Shown: positions 14,257-21,401 of the stretch, in pieces | How positions within the stretch are numbered: the stretch's first letter is position 1 | Layout of the letters: every line of letters starts with the position of its first letter | Assembly: GCA_041183125.1 (NCBI GenBank) | Contig: JBEGMH010000079.1 | Coordinates: forward strand, 1-22,207 | Reading direction: 5' to 3' | Source of the DNA: JADJPL01 sp041183125 | Lineage (GTDB): Bacteria > Bacteroidota > Bacteroidia > Chitinophagales > Saprospiraceae | DNA: 22,207 nt | The notes under the pieces: generated by a model | Seen by the model: the letters and a program-made list of their open reading frames with translations, nothing else | Database searches by the model: none | Told to the model about the DNA's origin: nothing | Program-made: the position numbers and the translations under genes

Positions 14257-15672
14257 CTATATTTTCTTGAACCGTTGTATTTCGCGCAGCAAAAAGCGCG
14301 GGCCTTCCTCTCCGTCCAGGGTATCCAGGGCATATCGGGTCAGGAGTTCTGCCCGTCCGATGATGGAGTCGGCCCGGGGTTCCGAGAGTGCTTGCTCCCA
14401 GGTACTGTGTACGATAGCGCCGTCGAGGCGGGCGCCCCTTAGGTCGGTACCCGACCACAGCACGTGGGTCAAGTCGGCTTTGCTTAGGTTGGCGCCTCTT
14501 AGGTCAGCGCCCTGCAAGCGGGCCCCGCTCAGGTTGGCACCCTGCAGTTGGGCGTTTTCCAGGTTGGCCTGGCTCAGGTCGGTGCCTTCCAGGTTGGCGC
14601 GGTTCAAGTTTGCCCCGATGAGGTCGGCCTGGTGGAGACGGGCATCGGTGAGCAAAGCCTGTTCCAGGTTGGCCTCTTGGAGGATTGCCTGTTGCAGGGC
14701 GGCATGGCTAAGGCTTACCCCTTTGAGGTATGCCTTGCGGAAGTTCACCCCGCTGAGGTCTGCATAGCGAAAATTGCCTTTTTCGAAAACCGCCTTCATG
14801 GTATTGGTATCCAGTTGGATGTTGGCGAGGGAGATGAGTACCTGGCCGCGTTCCTGGCTCAGTTCCTCCCTCGACAACACCCCGCCCTGCAGGTATCGGT
14901 AGGGGCGCAGCATTTCGCACAGCGTCACGATACGGGTGATGAGTTCCGGGGACAAATCGCGTACCCGGCGCCGACCGACGTCCAGTTTTAGTTCGCGGTC
15001 CACTTCGTTCCAGGTATTGTCCATGCGGAAAACCAGGGCGCTGCGGCGGTCGGCCTCCTGGAGGTAGGTCTGCTGGTCCATGCGCTCGTTCTGGTTTTCC
15101 ATCAATTCGTTCTGTTTGTCGAGCCGTTTGGTCTGTTGTTCGATGAGGAGATTTTGGCGGAACAGGAGAATCGTGCCCAGCAGGCCTCCGAACCCGATGA
15201 AGAGCGCTTGAAAGACGATGAGGATCCAGCGCCGGAAATTGAACCAGACGTACCAGGCACTGACTTTACTGAGGATATAGCTCACGTTTTTTTCCGCTTC
15301 GCCGTAATTTTTTTCCGAAAAATTATTGATGAGGTCAAAGCTACGGCCTTTGAGGTCGCCCAGGTCAATATCCGAGACGCCAAAGATGCGTTTGAGGATG
15401 CGGTTTTTATTGGCTACGATCCATACGGAAACGATACCGATCACCACGACCAGGGAGATGAAGCCCGTGATGAGGTCATCGAGTTTATCCGCCAGGGCCT
15501 CTAACCCGATCGAAGTTACCGCGACGCCGAGGATGATGCCGATGGCGAGGATGATGATCGTACGGGAGATAGTGTCCACCTGTAGTGAAGGCGAATCCTG
15601 GGGTTCGTCATCGAGCCGGGGTATCCAGTGCTGGTTCCCTCTTTTGTGTTCGTGGTGTTGATCCTCGCTCAT
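14257..15672 (-). CDS. Membrane-anchored pentapeptide-repeat protein
   Basis: The 471-residue protein combines three parts. Three hydrophobic segments lie at about 36-53, 67-87 and 149-171. A glutamine/glutamate-rich coiled coil follows at 172-208 (EQQTKRLDKQNELMENQNER). After a soluble linker (209-290), about 25 pentapeptide repeats of the A(D/N)Lxx type occupy roughly 296-420, for example ADLIGANLNRANLEG. These form a right-handed quadrilateral beta-helix in the family. With an odd number of membrane segments and a charged N-terminus, the repeat domain may face either side; I cannot decide. The repeat-coding DNA at about 14410-14770 shows a visible 15-base periodicity. It is not a Qnr-type gyrase protector, which lacks membrane segments. 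The function is unknown; a scaffold or signalling role is possible. A remnant of the palindromic repeat lies 24 bases upstream. Confidence 0.85.
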   Translation of the reverse strand: MSEDQHHEHKRGNQHWIPRLDDEPQDSPSLQVDTISRTIIILAIGIILGVAVTSIGLEALADKLDDLITGFISLVVVIGIVSVWIVANKNRILKRIFGVSDIDLGDLKGRSFDLINNFSEKNYGEAEKNVSYILSKVSAWYVWFNFRRWILIVFQALFIGFGGLLGTILLFRQNLLIEQQTKRLDKQNELMENQNERMDQQTYLQEADRRSALVFRMDNTWNEVDRELKLDVGRRRVRDLSPELITRIVTLCEMLRPYRYLQGGVLSREELSQERGQVLISLANIQLDTNTMKAVFEKGNFRYADLSGVNFRKAYLKGVSLSHAALQQAILQEANLEQALLTDARLHQADLIGANLNRANLEGTDLSQANLENAQLQGANLSGARLQGADLRGANLSKADLTHVLWSGTDLRGARLDGAIVHSTWEQALSEPRADSIIGRAELLTRYALDTLDGEEGPRFLLREIQRFKKI

Positions 15673-15695
15673 ATTGCGGCCCTGGTTTAGAAGAA

Positions 15696-15740
15696 TAGAC
15701 TTGATTTGAGGAAACCACCGCGAGTGGCCCCGCTCGCAAC
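15696..15740. repeat. Decayed copy of the palindromic repeat
   Basis: TAGACTTG at 15696-15703, GCGAGTGGCC at 15720-15729 and GCTCGCAAC at 15732-15740 are end motifs of the full repeats at 2301 and 2893, with the interior lost and about 16 unrelated bases between the first two. GCGAG and CTCGC still pair as a small hairpin. It lies between the pentapeptide gene start (15672) and the 3' end of the helical-repeat gene (15850). The rest of 15673-15849 shows no gene or clear promoter. Confidence 0.4.
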
Positions 15741-15849
15741 ACCCTAATATACTACTTTTTTAGGTATGGTACCCGGTTTTTGTGACGGGCTGGTTGCGCG
15801 GGAGGTGGGTCCAGCGACTTTTTCGCCCTTTCGGTTCCTTGTGGCGATT

Positions 15850-17406
15850 TTATAGGCGCGCTTTTTCCCGGGCCAGGAAACGGGTGGCCACGATGGCCGC
15901 CAGGGGTTGGGTGGTCGCTTTGCTCTCCGTCCATGCCGGGAGGTCCAAAAAGATGAACGCGCGCTGTTCGGAGGGTTGTGCCTGTAGCTCTGTTAAGCGC
16001 ACCTGAAAGGCTTCAAAATAGGCGGGGCGGTCGGGGGGCTGGATAGCCAGCACCCCTTTGAACAGGGTTATGGCTGCTTTTTGGAGTCCGCTGGGGTCTT
16101 TCATCTGTTGGATAAAACGGGCGGTATTCTGGATGAGGTAGTCCAGGAGGTCATAATTGCCGAGGTCGTAGTGGGCCATGAGGAACATGAGCTGGGTGTA
16201 GGCCTGTAGGTCTTCGCGCAGTGCTTTGCCGGGTGCGTTCAGGATCTTGTTCAGGTAGTCCACGGCCTGGCTGGGTTGACCGGCGCCCATGAAGGTCCAG
16301 GCGATTTTGTAGTACATCACCAGCACTTTGTGGGGGTCGAGCAGTTCCGCATAAATTTTGAGCCGCCGCAAGGTGCGGGGTACATTTTTGACCCCTTCTT
16401 CAAAGGTACCTTGAAGGAAATGCAGGTTATAGCGTCCTTGGTGGACGAACAAGAAGGAGAATATTTTGGAATTGTAGTTCAGGCGTGCGTAGTTAGACGC
16501 CCGGAAGGTCTCGAGTCGGTCCAGGGCTTCCCGGAACAAGGGATAGTGGCGCAGGGAAAAAGACGTGACGAGCAGGTGGTTGAGGCCGATGAGGTACATG
16601 TCCACGTCGGGCTCGATCATGCGGGCATCGCGGGCATAGAGGCCGACCCATTTGTGGGCGTATTCCAGGCAGCGGTCGTATTCCTGCAGGAGATAGTGCT
16701 GCCAGTAGAACACCTGGTAGAGATAGACTTCCTCGAAGAAGGTCAGTTTGGCGCGCTGGGTGCGGGGGAGGTTTTCTTCAAAAAAACGTTTGGTTTCGGC
16801 ACGTGCGTCCTCGGTCCTGGCGTGGCCGAAATTGATGAACCGACGTTGGAGGATGAGTTTGAAGTTGGACAGTTCTACGATAGTCGCGTTGATTTGGCTG
16901 CGTTTCCAGGCTTCTTCCGTAAGGCCTTCCATGCGTTCTGTGGAGCTGCGGGTAATATGGCGCGACTCGATCCGCTTTTCAAACTCGACGATTTCGAGGT
17001 GCAGCATATCGTGGTTGATGGCGATAGCGATGGTTTTGGCCCGGCTGAGCAATTTGAGTGCTTGCAGGTATAAGCCTTTGCCATAGAGGATATCGGCGTA
17101 GTCAACCCATTCGCGCACCTGGATTTCCTCTCGTTTTCCGACTTCTACCAGTCGCAGGCTCGTCAGGATATGCTGGTAGAGGTGGCGTTTGAGGTTGGAG
17201 AACTGGCTTTTGTTGCTGTCTTTGAGTTTGCGGAGGATCAGTTCTTCGTTGTACTCCCTTTGTTTTTCCAACAGGTCGAAGAGTTGCAGGAACTTAGCAT
17301 CGCTCTCGCCCTGGATGCGGCGGGCATACAGGCGGAAGTTCCGTTTCTCTGCTTTGGTGAGCGATTGTACCAGGCCAAACAACTGATCTCCGTGTGAAAT
17401 GGGCAT
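15850..17406 (-). CDS. Helical-repeat (TPR-like) protein of a Bacteroidota family, unknown function
   Basis: The 518-residue, almost entirely alpha-helical protein starts MPISHGDQLFGLVQSLTKAEKRNFRLYARR. The pattern S-L-T/S-K-x-E-K-R-x-F-K/R-L-x-A followed by K-F-L-Q-L-F-D-L-L-E-K-Q is familiar to me from Saprospiraceae and related Bacteroidota proteins, where it begins a long array of TPR-like helices. Residues ~290-460 show helix pairs with A-W-x-x-x-G and Y-L-N-K-I-L-type spacing. No signal peptide or catalytic motif is seen, so a cytoplasmic scaffold or interaction role is the plain reading. The start at 17406 is chosen because it sits 14 bases after the acylase stop and begins at the conserved N-terminus; the longer frame runs back through the acylase gene. 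It is last in a four-gene operon. Confidence 0.75.
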   Translation of the reverse strand: MPISHGDQLFGLVQSLTKAEKRNFRLYARRIQGESDAKFLQLFDLLEKQREYNEELILRKLKDSNKSQFSNLKRHLYQHILTSLRLVEVGKREEIQVREWVDYADILYGKGLYLQALKLLSRAKTIAIAINHDMLHLEIVEFEKRIESRHITRSSTERMEGLTEEAWKRSQINATIVELSNFKLILQRRFINFGHARTEDARAETKRFFEENLPRTQRAKLTFFEEVYLYQVFYWQHYLLQEYDRCLEYAHKWVGLYARDARMIEPDVDMYLIGLNHLLVTSFSLRHYPLFREALDRLETFRASNYARLNYNSKIFSFLFVHQGRYNLHFLQGTFEEGVKNVPRTLRRLKIYAELLDPHKVLVMYYKIAWTFMGAGQPSQAVDYLNKILNAPGKALREDLQAYTQLMFLMAHYDLGNYDLLDYLIQNTARFIQQMKDPSGLQKAAITLFKGVLAIQPPDRPAYFEAFQVRLTELQAQPSEQRAFIFLDLPAWTESKATTQPLAAIVATRFLAREKARL

Positions 17407-17420
17407 AAACAGCAATACGT

Positions 17421-19613
17421 TTATTGTCCTGGGCGATAGGTTCGTTCCGCTTGCTTGCGCACGTCTTCGGGGTAGAAGAGCACCTCTTTGAACTGGTGTT
17501 TGGCATAGCCTTCCACCTGGTCGGTGAAGTGCGGCGAGGTGGGGTCTGCGCTGGATCCGCCGGTCATGATGGACTTGGCGCGGATGCGGGGGCCAAACTC
17601 CACAGCGGCTACAAAGCTGTTGCCGACATATCCGTAGCGCTTTTTGGTATTCGGTGCATTGCGTGCGCCAAAAGCCGCCAATGACCCCCATAGGGAGCCG
17701 GTGAACCCGATTGCCGTGCTGGGTTTTTGGTCGTCGTAGCTTTCCTGTACATTGCCCGTGAGGCGTTGAAAGCGGTTTACGTGCCCCCAGGCCACCTTCC
17801 AGGTTCCGAAATCTTCGGTCAGTTTCTGGATGGTTTCTTGTAGTACCTGTAGTTTTTCGTACGTCGTCGTCAGGCCGATCATGTAATTCACGATGGATAG
17901 CTGGTCGCCGGGCATATCCTCGCTCATGCGCACGCGGGTAAACGCAATGAGTTTTTCCCCCCAGAAGACCGCGAGGGTAGTGGGGATGGACGCTATACCG
18001 CAGTCGTACTTCCAGTCGCGCAGCAACGCGATGGGCTCCTGCAGGGCCATTGCGACGGGGTCGTTTTGGGCGGCCCGTTCGTCGTATGCTTTTATCAGGG
18101 CGGGTATCAGGCGTTCGAAAGCGCTGAGGTAGGGGTCATAGCCGGCCTCGATGAGCTGGTCGAGCGTGATGGGCCATTTCTGGCTGGAGAGTACGCGCAC
18201 TGCGTTCAGGCCCCGGAAATTTTCGGGGTCGGGAGCCATGTAGACCGGATAGTCCTCCCGCTTGGGGCTGGAGGGGCCCGCGGCTGTAAAAGGCGTGGAG
18301 TTGCAGTTTTGTATCCAACCATTGGCTGGGTTTCGGAACTGGACGGGTTCGTTCACTTTGTGGAGTCCCTTCCATTCCGTTTCGGGATTGCTGCCGTCCA
18401 CTGGTTTTTCCCAGTTGAACGCCGGGTTCCGCCGCGGCATAAAGTTGCCGTGCCAATAGGCGATATTGCCGTCGCGATCGGCGAATACGGTATTGTTCGA
18501 CGAGTTGGTGCGGTAGCGCATGACTTTTTGGTAAGACGCATATCCCTGGGCTTTCGTGCGCAGGTACGACTGCGAGAGCGCTTCGAGCGGCTGGTTCATC
18601 ATTTTCATGGACACCCATTGCTCCCCTCTCTGGTCAATGACCGGACCGTGGTGGGTCCAGTACAATACCACCGGTTTGTGTCGGATATCGTTGCCGTCGC
18701 GATAGGCTTGCAATACCTCTTTCCGCTGTACGGGAAGTTGTTTCCCCCCATAGCGATAGGTGAGTACATCGCCGTTGAAGGCTACTGTTTCGAGGTATTC
18801 GTCGAGCGGGTCAGCCTGGCTCGACGTGTGCATCCAGCCGCAGTGTTCATTGAAACCCTGGTAGATGAAGAACTGGCCCCAGGTGACGGCACCGTAGGCA
18901 TTCAGGCCTTCCTCGCTGACCATGTGCACTTCGGAGCGGAAATAAAATGAAGTATGCGGGTTGATGAGCAACATGGCATGCCCTGAGGCGCTTTTGGAAG
19001 GTGCTATGGCAAAGCCGTTGGAGCCGGTAGGTTCCCGCTCCCATTCCCGGAGGGGTTCAGGTTCTAAAAAGCCGGTAGGGTTCCCGAGCGTAGGCCCATA
19101 GAAGCGTTTGATCCCTCCCAGGGACACTTCCGAAATATTGCCCCCGATACTTCCTTCGCTGAAGGTCAGCGGCATCCAGGGCTGGAAGCGGGTGAGCAGT
19201 TTCGGTTTGACCTGCGGGTGTGTGTAGAGATAGTAGTTCATACCGTCGGCGAAAGCATCCAGGAGTTTTTTCATCCACGCCGGGCTTTCGGCGTAAATAG
19301 CGGCGGCCTGCACCGTATCCAAAAACAAGCGGGCCCGGATATCGTGGAAGAGCGCTGATTCCCCTTGAACCTCTGCTAATCGGCCAATCGCTTCGATATA
19401 ATTTTGTTCGACGCGGAAAAAATCGTCTTCGCACTGGGCATACAACAGGCCGAAGACGACATCCGCATCGGTTTTTCCGTAGATGTGCGGGATGCCCCAG
19501 CGGTCCCGGATGATGGTAACGCGTTCTGCAGTCGCTTTCCAGCGCGCAATTTCGGTGGGGGATTGGCCGGCGAGGGCGGTGGAGAAGAGCAAAAAAGCAA
19601 ATAGCAATCGCAT
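17421..19613 (-). CDS. Penicillin acylase-family Ntn hydrolase, exported
   Basis: This 730-residue protein has a Sec signal peptide (MRLLFAFLLFSTALAGQS, cleavage near 16). It belongs to the penicillin G acylase/acyl-homoserine-lactone acylase family, which cleaves amide bonds to release an acyl group after autocatalytic processing into two chains. The N-terminal RDRWGIPHIYGKTDADVVFG (36-55) is the family's alpha-chain signature. The nucleophile appears as S198 in PTGSNGFAIAPSKSASG, where processing would expose the serine as the new N-terminus of the beta chain. INPHTSF near 217, the NNTVFADRDGNIAYWHG block and a late NFRGLNAVRVL block also match. It is predicted to act in the periplasm on an N-acylated amino compound; beta-lactam or quorum-signal substrates are possible but cannot be distinguished. 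The gene follows the deformylase gene by 12 bases. Confidence 0.9.
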   Translation of the reverse strand: MRLLFAFLLFSTALAGQSPTEIARWKATAERVTIIRDRWGIPHIYGKTDADVVFGLLYAQCEDDFFRVEQNYIEAIGRLAEVQGESALFHDIRARLFLDTVQAAAIYAESPAWMKKLLDAFADGMNYYLYTHPQVKPKLLTRFQPWMPLTFSEGSIGGNISEVSLGGIKRFYGPTLGNPTGFLEPEPLREWEREPTGSNGFAIAPSKSASGHAMLLINPHTSFYFRSEVHMVSEEGLNAYGAVTWGQFFIYQGFNEHCGWMHTSSQADPLDEYLETVAFNGDVLTYRYGGKQLPVQRKEVLQAYRDGNDIRHKPVVLYWTHHGPVIDQRGEQWVSMKMMNQPLEALSQSYLRTKAQGYASYQKVMRYRTNSSNNTVFADRDGNIAYWHGNFMPRRNPAFNWEKPVDGSNPETEWKGLHKVNEPVQFRNPANGWIQNCNSTPFTAAGPSSPKREDYPVYMAPDPENFRGLNAVRVLSSQKWPITLDQLIEAGYDPYLSAFERLIPALIKAYDERAAQNDPVAMALQEPIALLRDWKYDCGIASIPTTLAVFWGEKLIAFTRVRMSEDMPGDQLSIVNYMIGLTTTYEKLQVLQETIQKLTEDFGTWKVAWGHVNRFQRLTGNVQESYDDQKPSTAIGFTGSLWGSLAAFGARNAPNTKKRYGYVGNSFVAAVEFGPRIRAKSIMTGGSSADPTSPHFTDQVEGYAKHQFKEVLFYPEDVRKQAERTYRPGQ

Positions 19614-19625
19614 AGTTGGTGGTGA

Positions 19626-20126
19626 TTATTGCGGCGTCGCGGCCCAGCGGAAAGACTGCGGGCCTGTGGCCCGCATAGTGGCCAATATACCATCGAGGTG
19701 ATCTATTTCGTGTTGCATGAGCTCGGACAAGTCTTCGGGGAGATCCCAGACCTGTTCTGCCCAGTGTTCGTCGCGGAAGCGCATTTTGCAGAATCGGTGC
19801 CGTTGGAGCCGCACGTGGAGGTTGGGGAAGCTCATGCAATCGTCCCAGAGTTCCCGCATCTCCTCGCTACAATCGAACAGCTCTGGGTTGTACAGGGGGA
19901 TGGGGCGGTCTATGTTCAGCACGACCAAGCGCTTCAGCACGCCTACTTGTGGTGCGGCGATGGCCCGGCCGGCCTTGTATTTGGCGCGGAACTCGAGCAC
20001 GATGTTCGCCATGCCTTCCACGACGGGTTGCAGGGAAGGGGTTTCGTGCGCTTGCACGGGTTCACAGCGCTGGTACAGCCGCGGGTCGCCCAAGAGGAGC
20101 ACATCGTCTAAGTGGAGCATGTTCAT
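19626..20126 (-). CDS. Peptide deformylase family protein, variant motifs
   Basis: The 166-residue product is a peptide deformylase homologue, the metal hydrolase that removes formyl from N-terminal methionine. Motif III, HEIDHLDG, is intact (H139, E140, H143), and the metal-ligand cysteine is C97. Motif I reads GRAIAAPQVG (53-62) where classical enzymes have GxGxAAxQ, so the second glycine is alanine. Motif II reads DDCMSFP (95-101) instead of EGCLS. Metal ligands and the catalytic glutamate are therefore kept, while two substrate-pocket motifs differ. It may be a divergent paralogue rather than the housekeeping enzyme. I chose the start at 20126 (MNMLHLDD), five bases after the aminotransferase stop; longer frames overlap that gene. 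ATG 20120 is an alternative. No signal peptide is present, so it is cytoplasmic. Confidence 0.85.
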   Translation of the reverse strand: MNMLHLDDVLLLGDPRLYQRCEPVQAHETPSLQPVVEGMANIVLEFRAKYKAGRAIAAPQVGVLKRLVVLNIDRPIPLYNPELFDCSEEMRELWDDCMSFPNLHVRLQRHRFCKMRFRDEHWAEQVWDLPEDLSELMQHEIDHLDGILATMRATGPQSFRWAATPQ

Positions 20127-20131
20127 TCCGT

Positions 20132-21253
20132 TTAGACCAGTTTTTTCAAGGCTTTTCCAAAGCGTTCCATTTCGGGCATGGTACCGGTGCTCACGCGGCA
20201 CCAGCGGTTATAGGGCGGGAACGCCCGTCCCACCTGGACATTTTCCTGCATCATAGCTGCGTTGAGCTGGTTGACGTCCTTGCCGCTTTCGAAAAAGACG
20301 AAATTCGCATGGGAGGGCACGTAGCGCAGCCCCATGGAGTCGAGCAACTCGCAGGCATAAGCCTTGGCTTCGGTGTTGCGCTGCAGGCTAAACTGGTAGA
20401 AATCGCTGTCCTGGAGGGCGGTTTTAGCGGCGCTGGCCGCCAGCACGCTCAAGCCGGCCATGCTGTAGTCTGAAAGGCGGCGGGCGATATCCGGACGGGC
20501 GATGAGATAGCCCACGCGCACCCCGGCCAGGCCGTATATTTTGGACAGGGTGCGGGAAACGATGACGTTGTAGTCTTGTTTTACCAATTCGACCATGCTC
20601 GGATAGCCTGGCTCGGTGATGTAGTCGAAATAGGCTTCGTCGGCGAAGACGATCGCGCGGCCGGCCAGGGCGCGGCAGAAGTCCCTCATTTGCTGGGCGG
20701 GGATCAAGGTGCCAGTGGGGTTGTTGGGGTTGCAGACAAATACCAGGCGGGTGTTGCTGTGGACCCTTTTTTCCATGGCTTCCAGGTCGTGCCCCATGTC
20801 TTTGTTCAGGGGCACGCGGTGGATATGGGCCCCCATCTGCTCTGCGTAGTTCATCAGGATGTGGAAAGTAGGGTCGGGGGACACGATTTCCCCGCCGTGC
20901 ATCCCGAAGGCCAGGCCTGCTGCTTTAAGTCCTTCGGACGACCCGGCGGTCAGCACGATGTGTTCGGGCGTCACGCCCTCCTTCCGGGCGATGATCTGCG
21001 CGATTTCTTTGGTGTAGGCCGATGGATAGCGGCAGGCGTCGTCGAAAGCCCGCGCCATGGCCTCCCGCACTTTGGGGGAGGGGCCGTAGGGGTTTTCGTT
21101 GAGGCCCAGGCGCGCCGGGGTATCGGAATCGAAAAGGCGCGGAAGATAGGCGGGGACATTCGATACGGCAGCGGTGGAAAGGCCGGGGGCAGCCGTTGCG
21201 GCGCCTGCCAGACCTACCAGGCGGAGCCAGTGGCGGCGGTTTAAGGTGTGCAT
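20132..21253 (-). CDS. Class I/II PLP-dependent aminotransferase (HisC-like) with Tat signal
   Basis: The 373-residue product has the fold-type I aminotransferase core of the histidinol-phosphate aminotransferase group: LNENPYGPSP at 51-60, VCNPNNPTGT at 173-182, FADEAYFDY at 203-211 (D205, Y208), SRTLSKIYGLAGVRVGY at 233-249 with the PLP lysine K238, and R353 in WCRVSTG as the carboxylate-binding arginine. In front lies a twin-arginine signal, NRRHWLRLVGLAGAATAAPG (5-24), so the enzyme is probably folded with its cofactor in the cytoplasm and then exported. That argues against a role in histidine biosynthesis, and I give no hisC symbol. It is first in a four-gene operon with a deformylase homologue, an exported acylase and a helical-repeat protein. 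The start at 21253 places the Tat motif at the N-terminus. Confidence 0.9.
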   Translation of the reverse strand: MHTLNRRHWLRLVGLAGAATAAPGLSTAAVSNVPAYLPRLFDSDTPARLGLNENPYGPSPKVREAMARAFDDACRYPSAYTKEIAQIIARKEGVTPEHIVLTAGSSEGLKAAGLAFGMHGGEIVSPDPTFHILMNYAEQMGAHIHRVPLNKDMGHDLEAMEKRVHSNTRLVFVCNPNNPTGTLIPAQQMRDFCRALAGRAIVFADEAYFDYITEPGYPSMVELVKQDYNVIVSRTLSKIYGLAGVRVGYLIARPDIARRLSDYSMAGLSVLAASAAKTALQDSDFYQFSLQRNTEAKAYACELLDSMGLRYVPSHANFVFFESGKDVNQLNAAMMQENVQVGRAFPPYNRWCRVSTGTMPEMERFGKALKKLV

Positions 21254-21351
21254 AGTTCATTTTCTTTTGGTCAGCGGAAAATACAGATAATTTTGAAATA
21301 TGGGGATTTTTTATGGCCCTTAATACTAAAAACAACTTTTTTTGTTAAAAA

Positions 21352-21371
21352 ATTTGTTTTTTAAAACAAAT
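21352..21371. promoter_or_regulatory. Operator-like 20-bp palindrome over the -33 element
   Basis: ATTTGTTTT and AAAACAAAT are perfect inverted copies separated by TT. The palindrome covers the -33 TTTG of the plus-strand promoter and lies in the divergent region between the aminotransferase operon (start 21253) and the antirepressor-like gene. A second inverted pair, GTTGC/GCAAC (21383-21400), spans the predicted transcription start. The region is AT-rich, so some self-complementarity could be chance. Confidence 0.4.
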
Positions 21372-21383
21372 AATATATTTTTG
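21353..21383 (+). promoter_or_regulatory. Bacteroidota promoter (TTTG-N19-TATTTTTG) of the antirepressor-like gene
   Basis: A -33 TTTG (21353-21356) and a -7 TATTTTTG (21376-21383) are separated by 19 bases, matching both elements of the Bacteroidota housekeeping promoter at normal spacing. The ATG at 21402 follows 18 bases after the -7 box, giving a very short leader. No equally good promoter was found on the other strand for the aminotransferase operon. Confidence 0.65.
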
Positions 21384-21401
21384 TTGCAAAACAAAGCAAC
21401 C

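Noticed and set aside
14410..14770. Short periodic DNA repeats (about 15 bases, GTTGGC-like units) suggesting a minisatellite or CRISPR
   Set aside because: The period equals five codons and the frame encodes pentapeptide repeats; units are degenerate at third positions, and there are no spacers.
17407..17691. N-terminal extension of the helical-repeat protein up to 17691
   Set aside because: It would lie entirely over the 3' end of the acylase gene; the conserved family N-terminus starts at 17406.
18066..18950. Plus-strand frame of 294 codons inside the acylase gene
   Set aside because: It is antisense to a gene with a complete family signature, has no recognisable motif, and is rich in V/G/F as expected for a codon-mirror shadow.
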